Shown: positions 34,934 through 46,052, counted from the first letter of the stretch. The stretch: DNA of 64,000 bases from Thermoleptolyngbya sichuanensis A183 (GCF_013177315.1 NZ_CP053661.1:3286001-3350000); one strand, 5' to 3'. Notes: a model not told the origin generated them from the letters alone. Translations and numbers: made by a program.

Positions 34934-35884
34934 AAAATACTGCCGGAACTGCATTGCTAGCACCAAACCATAACAGTCAAGAAGCCACAAGCCACCAAGC
35001 GATCTCATAACTTCAACCGGCGACATACAAAGTGGCGCTACCTGACGTGTTGCCCTATCCTCAAACCATTCCTATGGAGCTACCAAGTTGTACAGAGCTA
35101 TCGGCGACATAAAATAGCGCTTCCAAGTTGCAACCATTGCCCACAATGGCCGGAATGTTTCCGCACTCTGGTTGCCCAGAACCCGACCTAAGATCCCTTA
35201 TCGGCAGCGGTCAACAGCAGCCTAGAGCCAGATTTTGCTTTTTGCCCCAACAAAGATCTTCAATGCATCAATGCATCCAACTCACCCACCTTTGACGAAA
35301 CATCTGAATCATAGGCATTAGGTAATAATTCACCAACTTGCTTGACCCAAATAAATAATGACCGTGTCATGGTGAACTCCCTCTGACTCGTTCGATGCTG
35401 CGAAAACCCATGTCATTGAAATAACATTCTGAGATACTCGCGCTTAAATTCATCAGAATAGGCAAAAGGAAAGCCATAGGCTTCAACAGGTTACCACTGA
35501 CAGGTCTTAGAGAGGTGATTTTGCTTACCTCTTCGCCCGCTATTCTGACTGATACCAGTTGAACCATATTCAAGACATTCCGTCAGGCTCACCTTGATTT
35601 TATGCCCTTAACTATTCAATGTCGGTGTTTTTACGGCAATTTTTATAATTTTTTCTTGCGCATCTAAGTATTTATTCATGATATTGCACGAATAGTCAAC
35701 TAATGTAGCGGGATCGCCCTGCTGCAGCATCCTCCAACTGGGTTACTCCCATCAGGCTGCGGGATTGGGGCAGACTCCGGGAACGCAAGTTTTGGCGATG
35801 AAGAATAAGGAAGATTCTCAGATGGGAACCCTAGAGGTGTCGTGTTCAATTTGATACCTCATTGTCTCTTGGGGAGTACGAGTC
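34934..35884. other. Long intergenic region between efflux adaptor and M48 gene
   Basis: About 950 bases between two divergent transcripts. 35590-35700 is AT-rich. A minus-strand frame at 35367-35573 (68 codons) has no ribosome site and no recognisable motif, so I do not call it. Promoters of the efflux operon and the peptidase should lie here. Confidence 0.4.
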
Positions 35885-38332
35885 ATGACGGCCGAGAACC
35901 TCCTGAAATCGGGCATTCAAGCAGTTAAACAGCAGCAGTATAAAGCGGCGATTCAAGCGCTGATGGCTTGCTGCCAGACCGCCGATCGCCAGTCCAAGCT
36001 CTATTTCCAGGCGCAGATGTGGCTGGTGCGGGCTTACTATGACAGTGGGCAGGCAGAGCGGGCGATCGCCCTTTGTCAGCAGCTCAGCACCGACGCGCCG
36101 CCCCAAGTGCAAACCTGGGCTATGAACCTGCTGCCCACGCTATCCGCTGCGCCTGCAATCGGCCTGGACACCGCCGGATCGGCCGCCACCGACGCACCCA
36201 CCGCCGACCTGCCCCAGCTCAGCGCCGAAGAAGCCCTCGACCTGTTCAATCGGGGTAATCATGCGCTGAAAACCAAGCGCTTTGCCGAAGCCGTCGAGCA
36301 TTTGGAAACGTACTGCCGATCCGCCAATCCCCATCACAAAGATTTCGCCCAAGCCCAGATGTGGCTGGTGAAAGCCTACAACGGCAATGGGCAAACCGAG
36401 ACGGCGATCGCCCTCTGTCGTCGATTGCTGCATCACGAAAAAGAATTCGTGCAGCTCTGGGCCCGCCAATACCTCAACACGCTGGCTCCCGAACCCGAAG
36501 CCGAAGCAACCCAACTCGAAGCCCCCCTCGCCAACGCAGCCAGCCTGCATCCCAAAATCCAAAATTTAAAATCTAAAATCTCAAACACCCAACCTTCCGC
36601 CCTTAGTCCCACCAAAACCCGCGCCCCTCGCGGCGGAGTCTCGCTGGTGATGAAAGGCGTAGCCAGCAGCCTGGCCCTGGCATCGGGCATGACGATCACG
36701 CTGCTGTTTGGCATGGTGTTTGCGCTCTGCATGGCGCTGCTGTTTTTGCATGGCAGCGACAACCCCACGGCGGGGCTGGGCCTGGCGCTGGTGGCAACCC
36801 TGTTGTTCAATGCCATTGTCTTTTTCCTGTCGCCGCTGATCATGGATGTGGTGCAGGGCTGGCTCTATGGCACGCGCTGGGTCTCGCTGTCGGATATTGA
36901 GCGGCGCAGTCCGGAGGCGGGCCGCGTCATCCGCACCGTTTGCCAGCAAAAGAAGCTTGCTCAGCCTCGCCTGGGGCTAATTCCCGACGACAACCCCACC
37001 GCCTTTACCTACGGCTCGCTGCCCAACACGGCGCGGGTGGTGGTGAGCCAGGGCTTGTTTAAGTACCTGGACGATGACGAAGTGGCCACGGTCTACGCCC
37101 ACGAACTGGGCCATGTCGTGCATTGGGACTTTGCCGTGATGACGCTGGCGGCAACGCTGGTCCAGATTACGTATCTTCTGTATGTGTATCTGCGAGAGGC
37201 CCAGGACTGGCTGGGCGACAGCGAAATGGCGCGACGGCTCAAGCTGGGGACGCGGAGTGTGGCGATCGCCGCCTACGTGTTCTATGTTCTAGGCGAATAT
37301 CTGGTGCTGTATCTGTCGCGCACGCGGGAATATTATGCAGACCATTTTGCCGCCGAGGTGACGGGCAACCCCAACGGGCTGTCGCGGGCGCTGGTGAAAA
37401 TCGCCTACGGGATTGTGGAAGAGGGACAGCACAACCCCCAGCCCAGCAAGGTGCTGCAAGGTACACGCACGCTGGGCATTGCCGACAGCAACAGCGCCGG
37501 ATTTACAGGCACAGCCTACCGCGTGGCAGCAAGCCCGGTGCAGGTGGGGCGCGTCTTTCTCTGGGATATGTTTAACCCCTGGGCGGCCTGGATGGAGCTA
37601 AATTCCACTCACCCGCTAACGGGCAAGCGTGTCCGCGCCCTCAGCACCTATGCCGAACAGCTTGGGCTGGGTGCAGAGTTCGACATGGCGCAGGTGGTGC
37701 GTGAAGGGCGCGGGCTAAACAAAACGCGGCTCTATGGCAACTTTGTGCTGGATGTGCTGCTGTATTGGGCAGACTGGATCGGCTTTGGGCTGGGGCTGCT
37801 CGTGGCGATCGCCCTCTACCAAAGCGGTGCGAGCAACCTGGGGGCGATCGCCGCTCCTGCACTGCTGGGTGGCGGCATCGGGCTACTGTTCAAAACCTTC
37901 GTCATGTATCCCGACTTCAACCGCGCCCCGGCGATGGACATACTCACCCTCATGTCTGACCCCTACGCCAGCCCGCTGCGGGGTCGTCCGGTCAAGCTAA
38001 GCGGCGAAATTATTGGCAAAGGCGACTCTGGCTATGCCTATGGCTCAGAAATCAAGCTGCAAGACCCAACAGGGATGATTTTGCTGCGCTATTCGTCCCG
38101 CTTTGGGCCCCTGGGCAACTTCTTGTTTGGCGCAAGTCAGGCCGAAAGCTTCATCCACCAGTCCGTCAGTGCGGTGGGCTGGTTCCGACGCGGCATGATG
38201 CCCTGGGTGGACCTGATTCGGCTAGACTGCCCCGCCAAGTGGACGGTTCGCAGCTATCACCGCTTCTGGAATCTGCTGTTTGGGGCGCTGCTGATTGGGC
38301 TGGCGTTTGTGCTGCCGTCGGTGCTGGCCTAG
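35885..38332 (+). CDS. TPR-containing M48 family metallopeptidase
   Basis: 815 residues. Two TPR-like blocks at about 5-80 and 120-200 (LFNRGNHALKTKRFAEAVEHLE). A linker at about 220-255 includes an AATCCAAAATC-type repeat translated as KIQNLKSKISN. Membrane spans lie at about 265-320, about 630-670 and near the C-terminus. The M48 zinc motif is HELGH (about 405) with a downstream glutamate in REYYADHFAAEV (about 482). The C-terminal LQDPTGMILLRYSSR region is a further soluble domain. Inferred role: membrane-protein quality control, HtpX-like. Divergent from the efflux operon. Confidence 0.88.
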   Translation: MTAENLLKSGIQAVKQQQYKAAIQALMACCQTADRQSKLYFQAQMWLVRAYYDSGQAERAIALCQQLSTDAPPQVQTWAMNLLPTLSAAPAIGLDTAGSAATDAPTADLPQLSAEEALDLFNRGNHALKTKRFAEAVEHLETYCRSANPHHKDFAQAQMWLVKAYNGNGQTETAIALCRRLLHHEKEFVQLWARQYLNTLAPEPEAEATQLEAPLANAASLHPKIQNLKSKISNTQPSALSPTKTRAPRGGVSLVMKGVASSLALASGMTITLLFGMVFALCMALLFLHGSDNPTAGLGLALVATLLFNAIVFFLSPLIMDVVQGWLYGTRWVSLSDIERRSPEAGRVIRTVCQQKKLAQPRLGLIPDDNPTAFTYGSLPNTARVVVSQGLFKYLDDDEVATVYAHELGHVVHWDFAVMTLAATLVQITYLLYVYLREAQDWLGDSEMARRLKLGTRSVAIAAYVFYVLGEYLVLYLSRTREYYADHFAAEVTGNPNGLSRALVKIAYGIVEEGQHNPQPSKVLQGTRTLGIADSNSAGFTGTAYRVAASPVQVGRVFLWDMFNPWAAWMELNSTHPLTGKRVRALSTYAEQLGLGAEFDMAQVVREGRGLNKTRLYGNFVLDVLLYWADWIGFGLGLLVAIALYQSGASNLGAIAAPALLGGGIGLLFKTFVMYPDFNRAPAMDILTLMSDPYASPLRGRPVKLSGEIIGKGDSGYAYGSEIKLQDPTGMILLRYSSRFGPLGNFLFGASQAESFIHQSVSAVGWFRRGMMPWVDLIRLDCPAKWTVRSYHRFWNLLFGALLIGLAFVLPSVLA

Positions 38333-38412
38333 AGCGCGGCGCAGGCAGCAACGCTGGCAGGAATCTATCTTGCACCGATTGGCGATTTTGGATTGGCGAT
38401 TTTGGCTAGCCA

Positions 38413-38453
38413 GTCAAGCCTCGGTCGCTTCTGTCAAGCCTCGGTCGCTTCTC
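38413..38453. repeat. 20-bp perfect direct repeat
   Basis: GTCAAGCCTCGGTCGCTTCT occurs twice in tandem, just downstream of a GATTTTGGATTGGC short-repeat pair and upstream of pdhB. Confidence 0.7.
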
Positions 38454-38541
38454 TCGTCTAAAAGTGCATCTCTTTCAAACAGATGAGAGACAACCAGGGT
38501 ATGATTCTAGATTGAGTGATTTACCAAAATTAGCAATTCCA

Positions 38542-39525
38542 ATGGCAGAAACCCTCCTGTTCAACGCCCTGCGTGAAGCAATCGACGAAGAGATGGCGCG
38601 TGACCCGTCCGTGTTCGTGTTGGGCGAAGACGTGGGGCACTATGGCGGCTCCTACAAAGTCACCAAAGACCTGTATAAGAAATACGGCGATTTGCGCGTT
38701 CTGGATACGCCAATTGCCGAAAATGCCTTTACGGGGATGGCCGTCGGGGCGGCGATGACGGGGCTACGTCCCATCATCGAAGGGATGAACATGGGTTTTT
38801 TGCTGCTGGCGTTTAACCAGATTGCCAACAACGCCGGAATGTTGCGCTACACCTCCGGCGGCAACTTCAAGATTCCGCTGGTGGTGCGCGGGCCCGGCGG
38901 CGTGGGGCGGCAGCTCGGCGCAGAACATTCCCAGCGGCTAGAAGCTTATTTTCAGGGCGTACCTGGGCTAAAGATGGTGGCCTGCTCGACTCCCTACAAT
39001 GCTAAGGGATTGCTAAAGTCTGCCATTCGCGATGACAACCCTGTGATCTTCTTTGAGCATGTGCTGCTCTATAACCTGAAGCAGGATTTGCCAGAGGAAG
39101 AATACCTGCTGCCGCTGGACAAAGCAGAGACCGTGCGCGAAGGCAATGACGTGACCATCCTGACCTATTCGCGGATGCGCCACCACGTGATGCAGGCGGT
39201 GAAGACCCTGGAGAAAGAGGGGTTTGACCCGGAAGTGATTGACCTGATTTCGCTGAAGCCGCTGGACTTTGAGACGATTGGTGCATCAATTCGCAAGACC
39301 CATCGTGTGATCATTGTGGAAGAATGTATGCGCTCTGGCGGCATCGGCGCAGAAATTACGGCATCGATTAACGATCGCCTCTTTGACGAACTGGACGCGC
39401 CCGTGATTCGCCTCGCTTCGCAGGATATTCCCACGCCCTACAACGGCACGCTAGAGAATTTGACGATTGTGCAACCTGCCCAAATTGTGGAAGCAGTGCA
39501 AAAGCTGGTGGCGCTGAAGGTGTAG
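38542..39525 (+). CDS. pdhB: Pyruvate dehydrogenase E1 component, beta subunit
   Basis: 327 residues from the ATG at 38542 ([18 protein letters not shown]), the usual PdhB start; an in-frame start at 38464 is ignored. Transketolase-like pyrimidine domain: [58 protein letters not shown]-terminal domain: [10 protein letters not shown] and [13 protein letters not shown]. With the alpha subunit it decarboxylates pyruvate on TPP. The alpha subunit is not in the window. Confidence 0.95.
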   Translation: MAETLLFNALREAIDEEMARDPSVFVLGEDVGHYGGSYKVTKDLYKKYGDLRVLDTPIAENAFTGMAVGAAMTGLRPIIEGMNMGFLLLAFNQIANNAGMLRYTSGGNFKIPLVVRGPGGVGRQLGAEHSQRLEAYFQGVPGLKMVACSTPYNAKGLLKSAIRDDNPVIFFEHVLLYNLKQDLPEEEYLLPLDKAETVREGNDVTILTYSRMRHHVMQAVKTLEKEGFDPEVIDLISLKPLDFETIGASIRKTHRVIIVEECMRSGGIGAEITASINDRLFDELDAPVIRLASQDIPTPYNGTLENLTIVQPAQIVEAVQKLVALKV

Positions 39526-39782
39526 TTCAGCCCTGCGCGAGAAACACGCGAGAAATACGCGAAAAACGTTAGTGTGCGACAGGACTGGGGTGTAGCGGTG
39601 TTCTTCTGTGGAAATCGCTGGGGGGAATCGCTGGGCGATCGCCCCTGCCAGTCCTTTTGCGATGCGCTCTGATTTCGATGCGCTCTGAAAACAAAAGTAG
39701 ACCGAGCGATCGCTCAGCCAGCAGGACGGATGTCAGCGCAGAGATGTCGCGCAGAGATATCAATAACCCATCTCCGACCAGG

Positions 39783-40070
39783 CTACGAAAAGGTGAGCTT
39801 GGTCGGGTCCACAACCAGGCTGCTAATCAACACTCCGTTGACCAGAATATTGATTTGGTGAGCAATCCGGAGTTCTGAAATCGGCTCCTTGAGCAAGTCT
39901 TGAGCAGCAAGGAGGGTTTCGGCGACTTGGCGATCGCGACACTCAATTCGCAGCACTCCCCAGCGGCGAGACAGTCGGCATGCCTTTAGCCCTTGCAACT
40001 GTCGTAGCTCGACCGGGTTCTCCCGATAAAAGTCGAGGATGAGTCGAGTGAGTTGGGCAAACCAGTTCAT
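39783..40070 (-). CDS. Small conserved-looking protein, unknown function
   Basis: 95 residues, no membrane segment. It opens MNWFAQLTRLILDFYRENPVEL and continues with a mixed alpha/beta pattern (CRLSRRWGVLRIECRDRQVAETLL, then LRIAHQINILVNGVLISSLVVDP). I do not recognise a family, though the regular strand-helix pattern looks real. It is isolated, convergent with pdhB. Confidence 0.55.
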   Translation of the reverse strand: MNWFAQLTRLILDFYRENPVELRQLQGLKACRLSRRWGVLRIECRDRQVAETLLAAQDLLKEPISELRIAHQINILVNGVLISSLVVDPTKLTFS

Positions 40071-40609
40071 TGCAGCGAACCCCTAAAGATGGATTTATTA
40101 AGGCGACGCACCTGCAACCGCCCCCCAGCGATCGCCCATCCTCTTTTGCAGCTACCTATTCGGTAAAACGCAAGATTCTAGGGAAACACCTGAGGAGATC
40201 GCGCAACTGCGCTTCTTTTCAATACTTTTATTCAAGCGCAGATCAAAAACTCAAACGATGGATTGCAAAAAGATTTAATGCGTGAATTCCTAAAAAGGAG
40301 GTTCAAACAGCCTGAAACGGTCTTGGTGCAAGGACTTTTAGAGATTTTTCTGAAGTGATGAAATGTAACAATATAGGCTCGTTTCTTTAAGAAATGAATC
40401 CCTAAAAATTGGAACCTTGCTTTCATTTTTGTTACGAAGTTTGATATTTCAATTTGTAAATAAGTTTTGCGAATACCAATAAATTTCGTAACGCCTTGAG
40501 TTTAATTAAATTAAGCAATCTGTACCGATACTCCCGTCGGTACTTGATTGGTACTTAATTGGTCCATTTATTTTGTCCTGCTAGAGTTTGCTACATCTGC
40601 AAAGCCTGA
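40071..40609. other. AT-rich intergenic region
   Basis: 539 bases, markedly AT-rich from 40200 to 40560, between the start of the small protein and the 3' end of the diguanylate cyclase. An inverted pair, GGTACTTGATTGGTACTTAATTGG with TACCGATACTCCCGTCGGTA, near 40525-40560 contains short palindromes. I see no gene. Confidence 0.45.
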
Positions 40610-42490
40610 TTAGGACATGTCGAAGTCCCGGTAGACCACAGTCCGGTTTCGGCCCCGACGTTTTGCGTTGTAGAGGGCTTGGTCGGCCTGCGCCATCAGG
40701 GCTTCAATAGTTTGCGTAGAGGTGGGAATCTGGCTAGTGACACCAAGGCTAACCGTCACGACCCGGGCCACACGAGAATACTCATGGCGGATGCCCAGCG
40801 CCTGGATGCCGAGGCGAATTTTTTCGGCGATCGCCCGCCCCCCTGCCATATCGGTGTTGGGCAAAATCACGCCAAACTCTTCACCACCATAGCAAGCCAC
40901 CAGATCCGCCGGACGCTGCGCCGCGCGCTTGGCAACTTCAGCCAGCTTTTGCAGGCAGTCGTCGCCTTCCTGATGTCCATAGTGGTCGTTAAAGCGTTTG
41001 AATTCGTCTACATCAAACAAAATCAGCGAGAGAAACTGCTGTTCTCGCAAGAGCCGATTCCACTCCTGTTTGAGGTGCTGGTCAAAGCGGCGGCGATTGG
41101 CGATTTGCGTCAGTCCGTCAATGTTGACGAGGGCTTCTAACTCCTGATTGGCTCGAATCAGCATCTCTTCGGCCCGCTTTTGCCGGGTGATGTTTTGCAT
41201 TTGCGCCAGCAGATAGAGCGGATTTTGTTGTGCATCTCGTACCAGCGATACGCTCAGCAGTGCCCAGGTAATTTCTCCACTCTTGCGGATATAGCGTTTT
41301 TCCATCTGAAAGGAGTTTCGCTTACCGTCGATTAATTCCTGCACCATCGCTAAGTCAGCAGCCAAGTCTTCGGGGTGAGAAACGGCCTGGAACGTAAGCG
41401 ATCGCAGTTCAGCCTCGGTGTAGCCCAGCAAATCGCAACAAGCAGCATTGACCGCCAGAATCTGACCGTTGAGGGCATTGATGGAACTGCCCACGGCGCT
41501 GTGGTCAAAGGCGGCGCGAAACCTTGCCTCGCTCTGGCGCAGCGCCTCTTCTGCGGATTTGCGGTCGGTGACATCGCGAATCATCGTCAGCGCTTCGGTA
41601 GGGCCATAGGGCACAATGCGGACTTCTTCATACTGGAGGCGATCGCCAAACCAAACCTGCTGCTCATAGACCTGAATCTGCTGCGTGGCAAAGGCCGCTC
41701 TTAAATAATGCAGCTTGCGCTGGGCGACTTCTTTTGGCAAAAGCTGAGACACCCGCATTCCCACCGGGTTGACATCTGGCGGGATTAGATCAGTCAAATG
41801 ATTCGTCTTGAGATAGCTGAGATAAATGCCCTGGTCGCTGACGCGAAAAATCAGGTCGGGAATGGCATCGAGCAGGGCCTGCGTTTCTATTTTTTGATGA
41901 TGTAACGCCTCCGTTTTTTGGGTAATTTCTGACCGCAGGGCGTGGTTTTGGGTGACGAGCGATCGCTCGGCCTGTCGCCGCAGCGTGATGTCTTGAAACA
42001 CCGCGACACAGCCTAAAACTTCGCCCTGACCGTTGCACAATGGCACGGCCCGCGCTTCCAGCAGAACGGTTCGCTCTGCACGGCGGATTTCCAAATCGTC
42101 GGCTGTGCAGCTTTCGCCACGCAGGGCGCGAGAGATGGGCAATGCTTCGGTAGCGTACAGCCGCCCCGTGCCCGCCTGAAAGATCGGACAAACTGACATT
42201 GGGGTATCCAGGGCAGTGCTTAGGGCAGTGTCTAAGGAAATATCTGAGAACGTGCATGGGGCAATGCCAATCATGTCCCGCGCCACTTGATTGAGAAACA
42301 CAGCACAGCCATCTTTTTGATAGATTGCAATGCCTAGCGGCAATCGATCGAGCCACGCAGACACCTGCGAAGGGTCGCCCAAAAAATCAACCGATTGCAG
42401 AAGTGGAATTGTGAGATTGCTATGGTGAGGGCGATCGCGCGGGAGTGCCCGGAGCCACTGTTCAAATTGGGAGTGATTCATAAACCGCAC
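40610..42490 (-). CDS. Multi-PAS diguanylate cyclase (GGDEF)
   Basis: 626 residues. Three or so PAS domains (about 30-160, 190-310, 320-445), the last with the PAC motif and WALLSVSLVRDAQQNPLYLLAQMQNIT. The GGDEF domain is about 455-620 with active motif CYGGEEFGVIL (about 532-542); the product-inhibition I-site RPAD lies five residues before it. It makes cyclic di-GMP from GTP in response to whatever the PAS domains sense; no haem or flavin signature can be fixed from sequence. No EAL domain. It appears cytosolic. Confidence 0.93.
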   Translation of the reverse strand: MRFMNHSQFEQWLRALPRDRPHHSNLTIPLLQSVDFLGDPSQVSAWLDRLPLGIAIYQKDGCAVFLNQVARDMIGIAPCTFSDISLDTALSTALDTPMSVCPIFQAGTGRLYATEALPISRALRGESCTADDLEIRRAERTVLLEARAVPLCNGQGEVLGCVAVFQDITLRRQAERSLVTQNHALRSEITQKTEALHHQKIETQALLDAIPDLIFRVSDQGIYLSYLKTNHLTDLIPPDVNPVGMRVSQLLPKEVAQRKLHYLRAAFATQQIQVYEQQVWFGDRLQYEEVRIVPYGPTEALTMIRDVTDRKSAEEALRQSEARFRAAFDHSAVGSSINALNGQILAVNAACCDLLGYTEAELRSLTFQAVSHPEDLAADLAMVQELIDGKRNSFQMEKRYIRKSGEITWALLSVSLVRDAQQNPLYLLAQMQNITRQKRAEEMLIRANQELEALVNIDGLTQIANRRRFDQHLKQEWNRLLREQQFLSLILFDVDEFKRFNDHYGHQEGDDCLQKLAEVAKRAAQRPADLVACYGGEEFGVILPNTDMAGGRAIAEKIRLGIQALGIRHEYSRVARVVTVSLGVTSQIPTSTQTIEALMAQADQALYNAKRRGRNRTVVYRDFDMS

Positions 42491-42998
42491 TTAGCGGGTA
42501 TGTGCCAACGCTAGAAATGACTGATACGACCGATCTGACTGATCTGATTGCCTTGCTGGAATCCAGCAAGTTAGCTTTTCATATAAAGCAAGCTTGCCTT
42601 CTCATATTGTTCCCAAAGAGTCGATTTGGGCGGAATTTTAGAAAATTTGATTTTAATACCTAGATTAGACGCATTTTGGTAATTTATCGGCCATACTTCA
42701 GGCAATTGCTTGAATTTACTGGGTGATGATCTCAGTAATTATCCTGAGTTTCTCCAAATTTCAAAATTTCTCAGAATCGTCGCGATCGCCCCTCGTCCAG
42801 CGTAGGCACCCAAAGAGCTTGCGAATCTTCCAAAAACTCGCTAAAGATCCCCTAAAAACCTATTGTATGGTAGCTTTGCAGAAAATCAGACCTACAGGAA
42901 GGTGCCCGGTGAAGGCGGTGTCAACGCAACGAGCGATCGCCCCCAGCGTTGCAAAACGTCTGGCAATCGTCTCCGCAAAATTGCCCATCTCCGTTCTC
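42491..42998. other. Upstream region of DUF6816-like gene
   Basis: 508 bases. A plus-strand frame is open from 42723, but its first 90 codons lack any conserved look, so I take the start further in. A direct repeat, CTCCGCAAAATTGC, occurs near 42971 and 43031. Confidence 0.35.
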
Positions 42999-43964
42999 AT
43001 GTCTACTCTGAAACCATACCTGGTCAACGGCTCCGCAAAATTGCTGGGGGCGGCGGCCTGGACTCCAGAGCGATCTTTGGAGCTTTCTAAAACTCCAGTG
43101 AGGAGTGTATCCCAAAAGATCACTGGCGGCTGGTGCGTCCTGAGACGAATCGGGCTGGTGGTGGCGTTGCTGCTGCTGTGGGTTGGGCTGGGAGCGGCTG
43201 GAACCGCACAGGCAGGGCCGCTGGGCGATCGCCTGGCCCAGTTTCCCGACTGGCAAAGCAAGCCACTCTTGCCCAGCGCCAGGGGCGATCTGGTCTATCC
43301 CGACTGGTTTGAGGGCACCTGGAACGTGACGACAACGCTGGTAGATCTGGTCGCGCCGCTGGCCCCAGAGATCACAACCCCTGGGTTTGAGGGCAATCGG
43401 CAGTATCTCAACCAGCCAGTGCCATTTCAGGCGAGATTTGTGGCGACGCTGCCCAATCGCTTTGGGGGGCTGCCGCTGCCGCCGTCGCTGTTGGGCAAGC
43501 CGCAAGTCGTCGCCGATCGCGCGTTTAACGGGCTGAACCTGGCGAAAGCGTATCTAGACAAGCCCCATCAGAAAAGTCCGGTGCTGGCGGTGAAGGTTGA
43601 TCCCAAAAATCCCAACCGCCAGATTACGCTGCTGCGCGACGAGTCGGAAGACAGCGTGCTGGGGGCCAAGGAGTTGGTGTCTACGGTGGTGGCGCGGGGG
43701 GTGGAAACGCCCAGTCCCTCAGAGTTCATTACCACTGAGGTCTTTCAGCAGGAGTTTTTAGGATCGCCGCAAATCTACTTCAATACGGTGGAAACCAGCA
43801 CGGCCTATCAACTGCACCCCGACGAACTGCCCCGCATTACTGCTGACCAAGTGACGGCAATTTATCTATCGCCCCAAGACCCCGATTACTTTGCGGCGGG
43901 CGATCGCCCCGTTGCGCTCTACCGCTATCGGCTGGAGTTTATCCCCGAACCCGGCACAGACTAA
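42999..43964 (+). CDS. Exported or lumenal protein, DUF6816-like
   Basis: 321 residues from the ATG at 42999; other in-frame starts at 42723 and 42867 are possible, so the start is uncertain. A hydrophobic signal segment, [22 protein letters not shown], ends at an Ala-x-Ala site before GPLGDRL. The mature part is beta-rich: [40 protein letters not shown] and [12 protein letters not shown] at the end. It resembles DUF6816, found in cyanobacteria and chloroplasts. The function is unknown; it may act in the thylakoid lumen. The 3' end overlaps the convergent AAA gene by 26 bases. Confidence 0.65.
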   Translation: MSTLKPYLVNGSAKLLGAAAWTPERSLELSKTPVRSVSQKITGGWCVLRRIGLVVALLLLWVGLGAAGTAQAGPLGDRLAQFPDWQSKPLLPSARGDLVYPDWFEGTWNVTTTLVDLVAPLAPEITTPGFEGNRQYLNQPVPFQARFVATLPNRFGGLPLPPSLLGKPQVVADRAFNGLNLAKAYLDKPHQKSPVLAVKVDPKNPNRQITLLRDESEDSVLGAKELVSTVVARGVETPSPSEFITTEVFQQEFLGSPQIYFNTVETSTAYQLHPDELPRITADQVTAIYLSPQDPDYFAAGDRPVALYRYRLEFIPEPGTD

Positions 43965-45510
43965 CCGAAAGGGCGATCGCCGCTGCCGCCAGCCCCACCC
44001 CTGCCAAAAGCAGCAGCACAATCCCCCGCTGAAGCGTCTGCCGCGCCTGCAACTGGGCAGTTTGCAAAATTTCGTTAGCCTGTTCTGCGGCCCGCAGCGC
44101 CGTTTGCATATCCCGCTGGTCGAGGGCCTGGCTGGCCGCCAAAAATCGGTAGTCATCGGCGGGCAGGTTTTTTCCAGCCGACCAGGTTTGGGCATCGGCC
44201 AGCGCCTGCCCGCGCAACAGCCGCGACTCGTCCAGTCCACCCGACTGCAACCAGGCATCCAGCGCGTCCGCGTAGGGACGCAGCGCCGAGAGTTGCTTTT
44301 CAACCCAGGCTGCATTAAACACGCGCTCATAAATCCGGTTGTAAACCTGCAAGCGGTCGTTTTGCTTGACCACCAGCCCCGACAGCAGCAGTTCCACCGA
44401 GTCGCGGCTGTCGTCGGTGAGGGTTGTGGATCGCCCGCTGCCTGGGTGTGAAAACATAGAGTGTGGGGATACCGACAGGGTTGCAGGATCTTGCTGGAGA
44501 ATCTGCTGATAAAGCCCCAGCAGGCGGCCCGCCCGCCGCTCGTCGTTCAAGAGGCGATCGCGAATGGTGCGTAAATGCGGCGGCTCGTCCTGGGCGACCC
44601 AGTTTTCAATCACCTTAGATTCCACAATTGCCGCCACCTGCACCGACTCTGCGCCGTGATTGGTCAAGATCTCGCGCACGAGCTGCTGCAAGAACGGCGT
44701 TTGCAAATCGGGCGTTTCCCACGGGGCGCGTCCGGGCGTGGCGTTTAGCCGGCTGTGCTGGGCCACCAGTTGACACACCTTTTGCGTCAGAAACGGCTGC
44801 CCGCCTGTCCAGGCAAGGATTTCGCGCAGGACGGCTCTGGGATGATCGACCTTGCCCTCCAGCCCCATCAGCAGCGGCTCGGCCTCGTCGAGATGGAACC
44901 CAGTGAGGGCGATCGCCCGACCAATATTCAGCGGCGTGCGTGTCTTATCAGCAATCAGGTCAGAGGGCGTGGTCACCCCCAGCAGCGCAAAGGTCAACTG
45001 CCCCGCATCATGACAGGCCCGCAGCAGCGCAAAAAAATCGTCGGTATTGAACGACAGACTGAGAATGCTGTCGATTTCATCCACGAAAATCACAATCGGC
45101 GGCGACACCAGCGCAGGCAGCGTCTCTGTTAGAAATTCACCCAGCCGATTCACAGGCGACAAGTCCTGACGCTCTGCCAGCCATTGCCGCAGAGGAACCT
45201 GCTTGGCAAGCTGGAAGCTCCGCAACAGGCGCATAATCAGGTCGGCATACCACTGGTCAGGCGTGATGTCGCGGCTGCCGATGCTCGACAAATCCACCAC
45301 GCCGCAACTCCAGCCCTCCGCATGGAGGCGCTGGGTCGTCCGCACGCGCAGGCTAGACTTGCCCATCTGCCGACAGTTCAGCACATAGCAAAACTCACCC
45401 GCCTTGAGCGCCCGATATAGCTCGTCGTCTGCCTGTCGCACGACATAGCTAGGTGCGCCTGCGGGCAGCCTGCCGCCGACCTGATATTCATAGGCAGAAG
45501 AGGCACTCAT
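43939..45510 (-). CDS. AAA-like ATPase domain protein with C-terminal membrane helix
   Basis: 523 residues. The N-terminal two thirds is the AAA-like (AAA_35) domain common in cyanobacterial signalling proteins: [17 protein letters not shown] as P-loop, [11 protein letters not shown] as Walker B, and [17 protein letters not shown] near 250. A helical region follows, then one membrane segment ([21 protein letters not shown]) at the extreme end. Relatives usually continue into WD40 repeats or another domain after this helix; here the protein stops, so the gene looks truncated. It ends inside the 3' end of the convergent gene. Confidence 0.8.
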   Translation of the reverse strand: MSASSAYEYQVGGRLPAGAPSYVVRQADDELYRALKAGEFCYVLNCRQMGKSSLRVRTTQRLHAEGWSCGVVDLSSIGSRDITPDQWYADLIMRLLRSFQLAKQVPLRQWLAERQDLSPVNRLGEFLTETLPALVSPPIVIFVDEIDSILSLSFNTDDFFALLRACHDAGQLTFALLGVTTPSDLIADKTRTPLNIGRAIALTGFHLDEAEPLLMGLEGKVDHPRAVLREILAWTGGQPFLTQKVCQLVAQHSRLNATPGRAPWETPDLQTPFLQQLVREILTNHGAESVQVAAIVESKVIENWVAQDEPPHLRTIRDRLLNDERRAGRLLGLYQQILQQDPATLSVSPHSMFSHPGSGRSTTLTDDSRDSVELLLSGLVVKQNDRLQVYNRIYERVFNAAWVEKQLSALRPYADALDAWLQSGGLDESRLLRGQALADAQTWSAGKNLPADDYRFLAASQALDQRDMQTALRAAEQANEILQTAQLQARQTLQRGIVLLLLAGVGLAAAAIALSVSLCRVRG

Positions 45511-46052
45511 GGCAGAGTCTCAGTGCATCAAGGTTCCTCCCCAGTATCAAGCTATTTTCTCGCTTCGGCAACTAATCACAGGTTTGCTCAAGGTCGTCCC
45601 CAATTCTTGCCCCCAGTCCTTGTTCTCAATCTTTGTCCCCAATTCTTGTCTTCAATAGACCTCAGACCTCTTGCATAAATGCTTTTCTGAGAGCGTGAAT
45701 CGTTGGGCGGCGGTGCTGCCAAACGATTCACGCAAGAGGTCTAATGTTGAACCCGTGTGTTGAACCCATGAAACTTTTTCTTGCCAGGGGCGATCGCATC
45801 CCTTACAATCAACCATCAAGCTGTGAATGACCCCAAGTCAGCGCGGCTTACCCTTACCCCCGAAATTTTGGTCGTTTAGTCATCTACGGCATTGGCAGGT
45901 GTTCCCGCACCCACCAACGCCTGACCCCTCGACAGTCCGTGGCTGTCTCAGGGCTGCGTCCATTGTAGGCCGCCCTGTCCCAGCGCTTCACGTCCGTGGG
46001 CGGCCAACATTTCGGGGTTTCCTACCCCCTCGTTTCCTGGAGGAAACCCCAA
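45511..46052. other. Intergenic region with palindromic element
   Basis: 542 bases. It contains the 79-base palindromic element at 45664-45742 and runs of Pro-rich reading without a start. The short protein at 46053 begins after it. Confidence 0.4.
45664..45742. repeat. 79-bp nested palindrome, MITE-like
   Basis: Outer arms AGACCTCTTGC (45664-45674) and GCAAGAGGTCT (45732-45742) are perfect; inner arms GTGAATCGTT (45694-45703) and AACGATTCAC (45722-45731) are also complementary, with a GGCGGC/GCTGCC core. The inner hairpin has a relative at 52034-52066. It looks like a non-autonomous element or folded RNA. Confidence 0.7.

Noticed and set aside
35367-35573. 68-codon minus-strand frame in the long gap before the M48 gene
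   Set aside because: No ribosome site, no family motif and unusual composition.
42723-42998. Longer N-terminus for the DUF6816-like protein
   Set aside because: These codons look unconserved and place the signal peptide far from the start; a start nearer to it is more natural.
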